From Acetobacteraceae bacterium (lineage in GTDB: Bacteria > Pseudomonadota > Alphaproteobacteria > Acetobacterales > Acetobacteraceae), in assembly GCA_947475245.1 (NCBI GenBank), contig CANJLW010000008.1, forward strand, positions 1-64,000: 64,000 nt of DNA. Reading direction: 5' to 3'. This document shows positions 53,450 through 62,085 of this stretch, piece after piece (within the stretch, counting starts at the first letter, position 1; every line of letters starts with the position of its first letter). The notes beneath the pieces are model-generated. The model searched no databases and was not told the DNA's origin. It saw only the letters and a list, made by a program, of their open reading frames with translations. The position numbers and the translations under genes are program-made.

Positions 53450-53498
53450 TTGTTACCGTAGACAGCCTGATATTATAATCGAGCGAAATTTAGGTCAA
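53450..53498. promoter_or_regulatory. Overlapping divergent promoters between the aminotransferase and MarR genes
   Basis: On the plus strand TTGTTA (53450-53455), 18 bases, then TATAAT (53474-53479). On the minus strand TTGACC (complement of 53493-53498) faces a TATAAT (complement of 53472-53477) at 15 bases or a TAATAT at 17. The palindrome ATTATAAT (53472-53479) thus serves as -10 box in both directions. A MarR-type protein bound here could control both genes. Confidence 0.6.
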
Positions 53499-53532
53499 CT
53501 ATGCTGACTCTTTATCCCCCTCCGGCGGACGT

Positions 53533-54042
53533 ATGCCTGCCATGCGCGCGATGACCGATTCCTCCCCGGCCGACAGCGTCGGCGACGCGGATATTCGCCT
53601 CGCGCAGGACCTGCTGTTCTTCGCCTATCGCGATTTCACCAATGCCGCGGATGTGGTGCTGGAAGCGTTGGACTTTGGACGAGCGCATCACCGCGCCCTG
53701 CATTTCATCGGGCGCAATCCCGGCATCACGGTCACCGATCTGCTGGGGATCCTGCGCATCACCAAGCAATCCCTGGCGCGCGTGCTGGGCGCGCTGGTGG
53801 AACAGGCTTATGTCGCGCAAACGCCCGGCCCGATCGATCGACGCCAACGGCTGCTGACCCTGACGGACAAAGGCAGGGCGTTGGAGGCCAAGCTGTTCGA
53901 GCGGCAAAAGGATCGGCTGCAAGCCGCCTGGCGCGCCGCCGGCCCCGACGCGATCGCCGGTTTCCAACAGGTCATGATCGGCATCATGGACGACGCGGCG
54001 CGCGACTATATCGGTCGAGAGCGCTCCAAGGCAGCGGAGTAA
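53533..54042 (+). CDS. MarR family transcriptional regulator
   Basis: About 169 residues with a winged helix: LHFIGRNPGITVTDLLGILR, ITKQSLARVLGALVEQAYVA and the wing region QTPGPIDRRQRLLTLTDKG. MarR proteins bind palindromes and release on ligand. The start could be at 53533, 53542 or 53551. It is the first gene of an operon with a response regulator (3 bases on) and a histidine kinase. Confidence 0.9.
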   Translation: MPAMRAMTDSSPADSVGDADIRLAQDLLFFAYRDFTNAADVVLEALDFGRAHHRALHFIGRNPGITVTDLLGILRITKQSLARVLGALVEQAYVAQTPGPIDRRQRLLTLTDKGRALEAKLFERQKDRLQAAWRAAGPDAIAGFQQVMIGIMDDAARDYIGRERSKAAE

Positions 54043-54045
54043 GAC

Positions 54046-54744
54046 ATGTCCGACGACGCCCATATCCTTGTCGTGGAAGACGATGCCCGCCTGCGCGAAC
54101 GGCTCGCCCGTTACCTGAGCAGCGAGGGGTTCCGGGTGACGGCGGCGGCGGACGCGACCGACGCGCGGGCGCGTATGCGGGCGATCCTGCCCGACCTGAT
54201 CGTGATGGATGTCATGATGCCCGGCGAAACCGGCCTGCAAATGACCCAATCCCTGCGCGCGGAACACGGCCACGACCTGCCCGTGCTGCTGCTGACCGCG
54301 CGCGGCGCGCCGGAAGACCGCATCGCGGGGTTCGAGGCCGGGGCCGACGACTATCTGGGCAAACCGTTCGAACCGCGCGAACTGGTGCTGCGCATCCGCG
54401 CCCTGCTGCGTCGAACCGCCCCCGTGGCGCCGTCGGTGCCGAACGGGCCGCTGCGGCTGGGGCCGTTGTCCTTCGACGTCGAACGCGGCGAACTCAGCGA
54501 CGCCGACGGGCCGATCAGGCTGACCGGCGGCGAAGCGGCGCTGTTGAGCGCGCTGGCCGGCAAGCCGAACGCGGTGCTGTCGCGCGAGGACATCGCGGAA
54601 ACGCTGAACATGGACGATTCCGGCGAACGCGCGATCGACGTGCAGGTGACGCGCCTGCGCCGCAAGATCGAAGCCGACCCGCGCGAACCGCGCTTTCTGC
54701 ATACCGTGCGCGGGCGCGGCTATATCCTGAAGCCGGGGATCTGA
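54046..54744 (+). CDS. OmpR/PhoB family response regulator
   Basis: About 232 residues. Receiver domain with acidic pocket HILVVEDDARLRE, phosphoacceptor Asp55 in LIVMDVMMPGETG, LLLTARG and GKPFEPRELVLR. The C-terminal winged helix carries LTGGEAALLSALAGKPNAVL and ERAIDVQVTRLRRKIE. It is paired with the histidine kinase that starts eight bases later, giving a complete two-component system. Confidence 0.94.
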   Translation: MSDDAHILVVEDDARLRERLARYLSSEGFRVTAAADATDARARMRAILPDLIVMDVMMPGETGLQMTQSLRAEHGHDLPVLLLTARGAPEDRIAGFEAGADDYLGKPFEPRELVLRIRALLRRTAPVAPSVPNGPLRLGPLSFDVERGELSDADGPIRLTGGEAALLSALAGKPNAVLSREDIAETLNMDDSGERAIDVQVTRLRRKIEADPREPRFLHTVRGRGYILKPGI

Positions 54745-54751
54745 CGCGCCG

Positions 54752-56074
54752 ATGCGCTTCTCCCTGGCTCGATCGATCAAGCGGCTGGCGCCGAAATCGT
54801 TGCTGGGGCGCAGCCTGCTGATGATCCTGCTGCCGCTGGTCGCGCTGCAGGCGGTCACGCTGCAACTATTCTACGGCAATCACCTCGACGTCGTCTCCCG
54901 CAGGCTTTCCAGCGCCGTGGCCGGCGAAATCGCCTTTACCATGGAACTGATGCGCCGCTTTCCGGGGCCGGAGAACGGTGCGTGGATCCTGCGTTCGGCG
55001 CGGGAGCAGTTCAATCTCGAGATGAAACTGACCCCCGGCGCCGAACTGGATACGCAAGGCTACGTCAACGTGCTGGGCCGCATGGACGACGATCTGGCCA
55101 AGGCGCTGACCGAGAATTTCCGCGTCCCCTTCACCATGGATTGGACCTCGGACCCCCGTTCGGTACTGATCCGCTTGCAATTGACCGACGCGGTGCTGGA
55201 TGTCGTCGCGCCGCGCAAGCGACTGTACACCGCAACGATCTACCTGTTCGTGGTCTGGGTCGTCGGCACCGCGCTGTTGCTGTTCGCCGTGGCCGGGATG
55301 TTCATGCGCAACCAGGTCCGCGCGATCCGCCGCCTGGCGACTGCGGCTGAAGCCTTCGGCATGGGGCGCGATACCCCGCCCATCCGCCCCGAAGGCGCGA
55401 CGGAGGTGCGTCAGGCCGCGGCGGCCTTCAATCGCATGCAAGAGCGCGTTCGCCGCTTTCTGGCGCAACGGACGGAAATGCTGGCCGGCGTGTCGCACGA
55501 TTTACGCACGCCGCTGACCCGACTGCGCCTCGCGCTCGCCATGATGCCCGGCGACGAGGCGCTGAAGCAGGACATCGCCGAGATGACCGCGGACGTCGAG
55601 GAAATGGAGCGCATGATCGGCGGCTATTTGGCCTTCGCCCGCGGCGAAGGCGCCGAACAGGCCGAAACCGCCAATCTCTCCGCCCTGCTCGAAGACGTCG
55701 TCGCCAACGCGCGCAGGTCCGGCGCGCGCATCGATCTGACGGCGCCGCCCAACATGATGCTGAAACTGCGCGTCGATGCCGTCCGCAGGGCCCTGACGAA
55801 TTTGTTGGACAACGCGCGTCGGCATGCGCGCGGGGTGGCGGTGTCCGTGGAGGAACTGCCGCGCGCGGTGCAGATCGTGGTCGACGACGACGGGCCGGGC
55901 ATTCCCGAGGATCGGCGCGAAAGCGTCTTCCGCCCGTTTGAAAGCGACGCCGCGGGCGGCACCGGGCTGGGCCTGACGATCGCGCGCGACATCGTGCGCG
56001 GCCATGGCGGCGATATCCTGTTGGAGACCAGCCCGATGGGCGGCCTGCGCGCGCGGGTCAGGTTGCCTTTGTAA
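54752..56074 (+). CDS. EnvZ-type sensor histidine kinase
   Basis: About 440 residues. Two membrane helices (about 20-40 and 160-185) enclose a periplasmic sensor domain, then HAMP (MFMRNQVRAIRRLATAAE). The dimerisation box is MLAGVSHDLRTPLTRLRLAL (phospho-His about 249). ATPase motifs are TNLLDNARRHARG (N box), DDDGPGIPEDRRESVF (G1) and GGTGLGLTIARDIV (G2). Signal unknown. The 3' end overlaps the convergent AEC transporter gene by 17 bases. Confidence 0.94.
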   Translation: MRFSLARSIKRLAPKSLLGRSLLMILLPLVALQAVTLQLFYGNHLDVVSRRLSSAVAGEIAFTMELMRRFPGPENGAWILRSAREQFNLEMKLTPGAELDTQGYVNVLGRMDDDLAKALTENFRVPFTMDWTSDPRSVLIRLQLTDAVLDVVAPRKRLYTATIYLFVVWVVGTALLLFAVAGMFMRNQVRAIRRLATAAEAFGMGRDTPPIRPEGATEVRQAAAAFNRMQERVRRFLAQRTEMLAGVSHDLRTPLTRLRLALAMMPGDEALKQDIAEMTADVEEMERMIGGYLAFARGEGAEQAETANLSALLEDVVANARRSGARIDLTAPPNMMLKLRVDAVRRALTNLLDNARRHARGVAVSVEELPRAVQIVVDDDGPGIPEDRRESVFRPFESDAAGGTGLGLTIARDIVRGHGGDILLETSPMGGLRARVRLPL

Positions 56075-57035
56075 GCACGGCCAGCAAGGCGGACAGCGTC
56101 GCGAAGGACAGCAAGGTGGACAGAAACACCGCGCCCGACGTCGAACCGACCTCTCGCCCATAGAGCTTTGCCAGGATAAACGCCCCCGCGCCGGTGGGCA
56201 GCGCGCTCATGAGTACTGCCGTTTCCGCCCATGAAGGCGGCATCGACACCACATGAAAGGCGATGACCCAGGCGATGGCCGGCTGGATCAACAGCTTCAA
56301 CACCACCAGCCGTCCGACCAGGGCAAACTGAAACCGCTCCGTCGTTTCCGCCAGCATCAGCCCGGTGGCAACCAGCGCGCAGGGCGTGGCCGCGCCCCCC
56401 AACAGCAGCAGAAACCGATCGACGAACACCGGCGGGTCGATGCCCAGCAGCGCCACCCCCAGCCCCGCCACCGGCGAAATCAGCAACGGGTTGCGGATCA
56501 ACGCTCCCCCGACCCGGCGCGTCAGCCGCCCGACGCCGCGCCGGCCCGGCCCGTCGAGTTCCAGCAACACCAGCGCCAGCGCGAAATGCGGACAGGCCGT
56601 GATGACCATGGTGATGACGCCGGGGATCAGACTGTCCTCGCCAAACGCCATGCGGCAGAGGGGAATGCCCATGTACCCGACATTGCTGAACGTCGCGCTC
56701 ATGCCCTGAATGGCGCTGTCGCCGAGACTGGTCCCCAGGCGACGCGACACCACAATCGACAGCGCGAAGGGCAGCAAAATCGCCAGCCCATAGGCCGCCA
56801 GCAGCCCGCCATTCGCCAGATCGGCCGGGCGGATATGCGTCATCGCCTGGAACAGCACCGCCGGCAGCGCGAGGTAGACGACGAAGCCGTTCAACGCTCC
56901 GGTGACATCGCCACCCAACAGGCGGTAGCGTCCGGCGACCCATCCGGTCAGAATCAGGCCGAAGACCGGCATGGCGATGGAAAGTACGGCGAGCAACTTG
57001 TATCCAATCAACGGCAATGAAGGATTGTCGCCCAC
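56058..57035 (-). CDS. AEC family transporter
   Basis: About 325 residues with ten likely transmembrane helices in two five-helix halves of auxin-efflux-carrier type. LSIAMPVFGLILTGWVAGRY opens the protein, TFSNVGYMGIPLCRMAFGED is the first conserved unwound helix, and MSALPTGAGAFILAKLYG the last. The family exports malonate, malate or other carboxylates. The start is GTG at 57035 by length; no strong ribosome-binding site is visible and the true start may be slightly downstream. Confidence 0.86.
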   Translation of the reverse strand: MGDNPSLPLIGYKLLAVLSIAMPVFGLILTGWVAGRYRLLGGDVTGALNGFVVYLALPAVLFQAMTHIRPADLANGGLLAAYGLAILLPFALSIVVSRRLGTSLGDSAIQGMSATFSNVGYMGIPLCRMAFGEDSLIPGVITMVITACPHFALALVLLELDGPGRRGVGRLTRRVGGALIRNPLLISPVAGLGVALLGIDPPVFVDRFLLLLGGAATPCALVATGLMLAETTERFQFALVGRLVVLKLLIQPAIAWVIAFHVVSMPPSWAETAVLMSALPTGAGAFILAKLYGREVGSTSGAVFLSTLLSFATLSALLAVLTKAT

Positions 57036-57086
57036 GATCGGTCACGACCGAAGGCGACAACCCAAGGGAAGCGAGGGGAAACGACG

Positions 57087-57626
57087 ATGAAGCCAATACA
57101 CGCGCGTCTCGGCCATGTCGGAATCTATGCCCACGACAAGCCCCGACTGGAACACTTCTATACCACCGTCCTCGGCCTTGTGATCACCGACAGCGGCAAG
57201 GCGCGCAGCGGGATGGAGCTGACGTTCATGAGCTCCAGCGCCGCCAACCACCACCAATTGGTGATCGTCAGCGGGCGGCCGGACACGAGCGGGTTCAACC
57301 CGATCCAACAAATCTCGTTCATCGTCGACACCCTCGCGGAACTGCGGGAGGTGCACGATCGCGCGCTGGCGCACGGGGCGACGGAAATGCGCACCACCAG
57401 CCACGGCAACGCCTGGTCGTGCTATTTCAAGGACCCGGAAGGCAACGTGGTCGAAGCCTATCTGGATACGCCGTTCCACGTCCCGCAACCGCACGGCGCG
57501 CCGCTGGACCTGTCGAAATCCGACGAAGAAATCCTGGCCGAAACCGAAGCCGCCTGCCGCAAGGACCCAGGCTTCAAAATGTTCAGCGAGTTCACGGCAG
57601 ACTTCGGCGCCCGCCTGAACAGCTAA
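57087..57626 (+). CDS. VOC family (glyoxalase/dioxygenase fold) protein
   Basis: About 179 residues. Two beta-alpha-beta-beta-beta modules: LGHVGIYAHDKPRLEHFYTT with the first metal His, and ISFIVDTLAELREVHDRALA with WSCYFKDPEGNVVEAYLDTP (metal Glu). The order resembles extradiol-dioxygenase or lactoylglutathione-lyase-like members. GAGGGG precedes the ATG. It is divergent from the AEC gene with a 51-base gap and is followed by a REP-like element. The substrate is unknown. Confidence 0.86.
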   Translation: MKPIHARLGHVGIYAHDKPRLEHFYTTVLGLVITDSGKARSGMELTFMSSSAANHHQLVIVSGRPDTSGFNPIQQISFIVDTLAELREVHDRALAHGATEMRTTSHGNAWSCYFKDPEGNVVEAYLDTPFHVPQPHGAPLDLSKSDEEILAETEAACRKDPGFKMFSEFTADFGARLNS

Positions 57627-57649
57627 GGCCAAGCCCCCCCTGATTGGTT

Positions 57650-57695
57650 CCAAGGGGCGTCGCCCCTTGGCGGGGCCCCGGGGCAAAGCCCCGGG
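57650..57695. repeat. Two adjacent GC palindromes (REP-like)
   Basis: 57650-57670 is a perfect inverted repeat with a 10-base-pair stem (CCAAGGGGCG, T, CGCCCCTTGG). 57677-57695 is an 8-base-pair stem with an AAA loop. The pair stands in the gap after the VOC gene. It resembles the first cluster at 43.9 kb in kind, not in sequence. Confidence 0.7.
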
Positions 57696-57761
57696 TCGGG
57701 GTCCCCCTGGGTCATAGTCCGGAAGCCCCGCCTGCCCCCGTTCCCGAAACCCGGAGTCCCA

Positions 57762-58817
57762 ATGACCCTGGCCGCCTTCCTACGCCATCTGGCCTTCGCC
57801 GGCGGCATGATCGCCCTGTCCGCGCTGGTAGTCCGCCTGATGATCTCGCTCCGAGTCATGGACACGCCGGAGGCGCGCAAGGCCCATATCCGCCCGACGC
57901 CCAAGGGCGGCGGCGTCGGCATCGTGGTCGCCTTTCTGGTGGGCATCGCGTTTCTCTACCGCTTCGCCGAGTTCGCCCGCGTCGGCGATCCCTACTTCCT
58001 GGGCGTGATCGAGGCCGCCTCGGCGATCGCGATCGTCTCCTTGCTGGACGATGTCTACGACTGGCCCTTCACCATCAAGCTCGCCACCCAGGTCGCCGCC
58101 GCCCTGGTCGCGGTGGGCAGCGGATTATACGTCGCGGATTTCCGCGTCCCCTTCGTGGAATTGCCGCCAAGCGCGGCGATCGGCATCCCGGCGACGCTGA
58201 TCTGGCTGTTGTTCGTGACCAATGCGATGAACTTCATCGACGGGTTGAACGGCCTGGCGTCCGGCGTGTCGCTGATCGCCGCCCTGTTCCTGGCCTACAT
58301 CGCCTTCAGCCACGGCGGCGCCTTCGGCTACGCCGCATCCAGCCTTCTCGCCGCCGGTCTCCTCGGCTTTTTGCCGTTCAACTTCCCGCGCGCCAGGATA
58401 TTCATGGGCGATGTCGGCAGCCAGTTCTGCGGCTTCGTGCTGGCGGTGCTGGCCGTCGTCGCCAGCCGCTTCGAAGGCGTCGAATTGTCGTTTCTGCTGA
58501 TGCCGATGCTGCTGTCGGGCGTGCTGTTCGATGTCGGCTTTACCCTGATCCGACGCAAACTGGCTGGGGAGAACCTGACCAAGCCGCATCGCGGGCACCT
58601 GTATCAGGTCGCCCATCGGTCCGGCGTGTCGCCGGTCGCGATCAGCCTGCTGCACTGGGGCTTCGCCGTGCTGGGCGGGCTGGTCTGCCTGATCTTCATC
58701 GCCGCGCCGTCGGCCTGGAAATGGCTGGTGCCGTCGACGCTGATCCTGCCGCAACTAATCTGGCTCCATTGGGTCAGCCAACGCGCCCGCGCCGCCGGTC
58801 TCGGCCGCTGGGGATAG
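57762..58817 (+). CDS. Glycosyltransferase family 4 / WecA-MraY-type polyprenyl-phosphate sugar-1-phosphate transferase
   Basis: About 351 residues, polytopic membrane protein with about ten helices. Cytoplasmic motifs PTPKGGGVG, ASLLDDVYDWP-type acidic pair in VSLLDDVYDW, NAMNFIDGLNGLASG, NFPRARIFMGDVGSQFCGF and HRGHLYQ (the HxH region) mark the MraY/WecA superfamily. It would link a sugar phosphate to undecaprenyl phosphate, starting an O-antigen or exopolysaccharide repeat. No other glycan genes are adjacent. CGGAG precedes the ATG at 57762. Confidence 0.9.
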   Translation: MTLAAFLRHLAFAGGMIALSALVVRLMISLRVMDTPEARKAHIRPTPKGGGVGIVVAFLVGIAFLYRFAEFARVGDPYFLGVIEAASAIAIVSLLDDVYDWPFTIKLATQVAAALVAVGSGLYVADFRVPFVELPPSAAIGIPATLIWLLFVTNAMNFIDGLNGLASGVSLIAALFLAYIAFSHGGAFGYAASSLLAAGLLGFLPFNFPRARIFMGDVGSQFCGFVLAVLAVVASRFEGVELSFLLMPMLLSGVLFDVGFTLIRRKLAGENLTKPHRGHLYQVAHRSGVSPVAISLLHWGFAVLGGLVCLIFIAAPSAWKWLVPSTLILPQLIWLHWVSQRARAAGLGRWG

Positions 58818-58885
58818 CCATTTCCCCTTCTCCCAGCCGCTCGGCTCCTTCATAAATAATGGAACCGCACCGGAGTTCCCACGGC

Positions 58886-59854
58886 ATGAAACCGCGCCTC
58901 GTTCTCGCCTGCCTCATGCCGACCGACGTCAACACCCGCGCGCGGGAGGAGTTCGACGCAATCATCGCCCCCGGCCCGGACGACATGACGGTGGCCGAAG
59001 TGGTGCGGGCCGCGACCGAACACCGGGCGCAGGCCATCATGTTCACCAACACATTGCCGTTGGACGCCGCCGCGATCGCGGCCTTGCCGCCCGACGTCAA
59101 AGTGGGCGCGACCAGCAGCGTCGGATACGACCATATCGCCGTGCCGGCGGCGCGCGCGCGCGGCCTGGTCGTTACCAACACACCGGGCGTACTGACCGAA
59201 TGCACCGCCGATCACGCCTTCATGATGCTCCTCGGCGCCGCTCGGCGAGGATCGGAGTATGATCGGATCATGCGCAAGGGTTGGCGCTATCGCATCGGCC
59301 AGGGCGATTTGCTGGGCGTGCGCGTGACCGGCAAGACGCTGGGCATCCTGGGCATGGGCCGCATCGGCCAGGCCATGGCACAGCGGGCGCGCGGCTTCGA
59401 CATGAAGATCGTCTATCACGCCCGCAACCGCCTGCCGCAGGAGCAGGAGCAGGGCGCAACCTATTTCGCCGATTTCCACGCGATGCTGCCGCATTGCGAG
59501 TTCCTGTCGCTGCACGCCCCGGCCGGCCCCGCCACCGACAAGATCGTCGATGCCAGGGCCATCGCGGCCATGCCCGACGGCGCGGTGCTCGTAAATGTCT
59601 CCCGCGGCGGGCTGGTGGACGAAGATGCGCTTTACGATGCGCTGACCGGCGGCAAACTCTTCGCCGCGGGGCTGGACGTGTTCCGCGCCGAACCGGATTT
59701 CGATCTGCGCTTCGCCGCGTTGGACAATGTCTTCCTGTCGCCCCACGTGGGCAGTTCAACGCGGGAGACGCGGAACGCAATGGGCTTCCGCGCGCTGGAC
59801 AACATCGCCGCCGTCCTGGCCGGACACGGTGCGATCGACCCTTTGTGGAGCTGA
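58886..59854 (+). CDS. D-isomer-specific 2-hydroxyacid dehydrogenase (glyoxylate/hydroxypyruvate reductase-like)
   Basis: About 322 residues. NAD(P) motif LGILGMGRIGQAMAQRARG, catalytic Arg in VLVNVSRGGLVDE, Glu in FRAEPDFD and His in FLSPHVGSSTRE. Its layout is close to D-glycerate dehydrogenase/glyoxylate reductase (GyaR). I chose the internal ATG at 58886 (CGGAG upstream) over the frame start at 58859. Four bases separate its stop from the M81 peptidase gene. Confidence 0.88.
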   Translation: MKPRLVLACLMPTDVNTRAREEFDAIIAPGPDDMTVAEVVRAATEHRAQAIMFTNTLPLDAAAIAALPPDVKVGATSSVGYDHIAVPAARARGLVVTNTPGVLTECTADHAFMMLLGAARRGSEYDRIMRKGWRYRIGQGDLLGVRVTGKTLGILGMGRIGQAMAQRARGFDMKIVYHARNRLPQEQEQGATYFADFHAMLPHCEFLSLHAPAGPATDKIVDARAIAAMPDGAVLVNVSRGGLVDEDALYDALTGGKLFAAGLDVFRAEPDFDLRFAALDNVFLSPHVGSSTRETRNAMGFRALDNIAAVLAGHGAIDPLWS

Positions 59855-59858
59855 GCTT

Positions 59859-61346
59859 ATGCGCATCGCGATCTGCGGATTCCTGCATGAAAGCCATTCC
59901 TTCGCCCCTCGGCCCACCACCTATGCCGACTTCCTGAACCCCGGCGGTCTGCCGGCCTTGCAGGCGGGGGCGACGATGATCGAGGCGCTGCGCCCGACCT
60001 CCGCCCCCACCGCGGGCGCGATCCCGGTCGCGGAAGCCGCCGGCGTAACCCTGTGCCCGCTGATCTGGTGCTTCGCCAATCCCGCCGGACCGGTGCAGGA
60101 CGAAGCGTTTGAGCGTATCGCCGCGCAAATCTGCGCCCGTCTGGCCGACGCGCTGGACGCCGGACCGCTGGACGGCGTCTATCTCGACCTGCACGGCGCG
60201 GCGGTGGTCGACAGTTTCCCCGACGCCGAGGGCGAATTGCTGCGGCGGGTGCGCGCGATCGTCGGCGACGCCATGCCGCTCACCATCAGTCTGGACCCGC
60301 ACGCCAACCTGACTGCGGCGATGATCCGACTGGCCGACGCGGCGGTGCCGTTCCGCACCTATCCGCATGTCGACATGAAGGAAGCCGGCGCCCAGGCCAT
60401 GCGTCTGCTGCTGGCGCGGATCGCCGCGCAACGCCCGTGGTTCCGCGCCTTCCGGCAGTTGGATTTCTGGATCCCGCTGGGGTCGCAATGCACGCTGATG
60501 GCCCCGATGCTGCCGGCGATGGACCGACGAGCGGAACTGGCGCAGGCACAAGGCGTGGTCGAACTCGCCTTCTGTTTCGGCTTTCCCTATGCCGATTTCA
60601 TCGATTGCGCGCCGGGTATCGCGGCCTATGCCGAAACCCAGGAACAGGCGGACGCGGCAGTCGACGCGATGTTCGCCGATGTTGCCGAACGTGAACCGCT
60701 GTTCGTGCAGGATACCCTGCCCTCCGCCCACGCCGTCGCCGCGGCGCTGCGCGACTCCGCCGGTGCCGGCCGACCCGTGGTGCTGGCCGACACGCAGGAC
60801 AATCCCGGCGGCGGCGGGCACGGCGATACAACCGAGTTGCTGTCCGAACTGGTCCGGCAAAAGGCTGTCGGCGCGCTGGTCTGCCTGATCAACGACTCGG
60901 AAAGTGCGGCGGCCTGTCACGCGGCGGGCGAGGGCGCGACGGTGACCCTTTCGCTGGGCGGCAAGTCCGACGGCATGCCCTACCCGTGTTCGGCGCGGGT
61001 GGAAAAACTGACCGACGGCGTCTTTACGCTGACCGGGCCGATGGGCGCGGGCAATCCCGGCAATCTGGGTCCGTCGGCCTTGATCGACGTCGACGGCGTC
61101 CATATTATCGTTGCAACACGCAAAATGCAGGCATTGGATCAGGCGATTATACGCCATTTCGGCATAGAACCGGCCGAAGTCCCGATCCTGGCCTTGAAGT
61201 CCTCGGTCCATTTTCGCGCGGACTTCGGACCGATCGCCGAACGGATTATCGTAGCGATCGCGCCGGGACCGGTGCTTGCGGACCCGGCGGTCCTGAATTT
61301 TCGGCATGTTCGCTCGGAAATCCGCCGGCGACCGCGGACGCAATGA
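59859..61346 (+). CDS. M81 family metallopeptidase (MlrC-like)
   Basis: About 495 residues. MRIAICGFLHESHSFAPRPT, VYLDLHGAAVVDSFPDAEGE, TISLDPHANLTAAMI and the C-terminal ADTQDNPGGGGHGDTTELL define the MlrC/M81 family (N-terminal DUF1485-type domain), whose prototype degrades linearised microcystin. The His and Asp residues in LHGAA and DPHAN are likely zinc ligands. It forms an operon with the hydroxyacid dehydrogenase before it. In most genomes the family's substrate is unknown; a peptide-like or cyclic amide is inferred. Confidence 0.9.
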   Translation: MRIAICGFLHESHSFAPRPTTYADFLNPGGLPALQAGATMIEALRPTSAPTAGAIPVAEAAGVTLCPLIWCFANPAGPVQDEAFERIAAQICARLADALDAGPLDGVYLDLHGAAVVDSFPDAEGELLRRVRAIVGDAMPLTISLDPHANLTAAMIRLADAAVPFRTYPHVDMKEAGAQAMRLLLARIAAQRPWFRAFRQLDFWIPLGSQCTLMAPMLPAMDRRAELAQAQGVVELAFCFGFPYADFIDCAPGIAAYAETQEQADAAVDAMFADVAEREPLFVQDTLPSAHAVAAALRDSAGAGRPVVLADTQDNPGGGGHGDTTELLSELVRQKAVGALVCLINDSESAAACHAAGEGATVTLSLGGKSDGMPYPCSARVEKLTDGVFTLTGPMGAGNPGNLGPSALIDVDGVHIIVATRKMQALDQAIIRHFGIEPAEVPILALKSSVHFRADFGPIAERIIVAIAPGPVLADPAVLNFRHVRSEIRRRPRTQ

Positions 61347-61640
61347 GTTCATTACCCAGCCGACAATTTATTTCCACCCGCAATAATTAACGTAAATTTT
61401 ATATGACATTATCTCTGTAACACCGCGCGCCGCTTCAGGCTGTCAACAGACACCCGATGCCGGATCGACCGGCGGCGCGGCAGAACAACTTACCGCGCCA
61501 GATCACGGAGAGTCGGGCCATAGGATGCTTTACCGCGGAAGGATGTCCGATCTCATGTATTCGATTCGTTCCTTTAAGCAATCGCAAATCGAGTACGGAA
61601 GTGTCCGCCTGTGTCCCGTTGCAATACGGAGGAGCCGGCT
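61347..61640. other. AT-rich intergenic region before the response regulator
   Basis: No gene or RNA is recognised in these 294 bases. The part around 61370-61420 is unusually AT-rich and probably carries the promoter of the downstream response regulator. The remainder is of ordinary composition. GGAGGAG at 61628-61634 is the ribosome-binding site of the next gene. Confidence 0.4.
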
Positions 61641-62024
61641 ATGTCCAAACGCATCCTGATCGTCGACGATCAGGTCGGGCTGACCAGAGTCATCGGCATG
61701 GTCGCCAAACAGGCCGGCTTCGAACCGATGATCGTCAACGCGCCGCAGGATGCCATTCAGGCCTTCCTCGACTTCCGACCGCAATTCGTCATGGTGGACA
61801 TGATCATGCCGGAAATGGACGGCATCGATGTCCTGAACCAAATCCTGCTGACGCAGGAACCGACACGGGTCATCCTCACCTCCGGCTATGGCAACGCCTA
61901 TCTGCGTCTCGGCAAGGCGGTCGCGGAGTTCCATGACATGAGCAAGGTCTCCGTCCTGCGCAAACCGTTCCGGCGAGAGGAGTTGCTGACACTGCTGGAC
62001 GATCTGGCGAACGAAATGCCGTAA
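61641..62024 (+). CDS. Single-domain response regulator (CheY-like)
   Basis: About 127 residues, receiver domain only. Acidic pair in RILIVDDQVG (Asp9, Asp10), phosphoacceptor Asp53 in FVMVDMIMPEMDG, Thr in VILTSGYGNAY and Lys in VLRKPFRREEL. It has no output domain, so it probably relays phosphate or signals by protein binding. GGAGGAG precedes the ATG at 61641. No kinase lies beside it. The gene is flanked by a long AT-rich leader and uvrC. Confidence 0.9.
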   Translation: MSKRILIVDDQVGLTRVIGMVAKQAGFEPMIVNAPQDAIQAFLDFRPQFVMVDMIMPEMDGIDVLNQILLTQEPTRVILTSGYGNAYLRLGKAVAEFHDMSKVSVLRKPFRREELLTLLDDLANEMP

Positions 62025-62085
62025 CGCCGTCGGCTCCTATGCCGGGTCCCAATGGCGGCGGGGATCGTGGTAACATTCCCCCGGC

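Noticed and set aside
59268-61352. A 694-codon minus-strand frame opposite the M81 gene
   Set aside because: Low-complexity Arg/Gly-rich translation with no recognisable domain, fully antisense to two clear genes.
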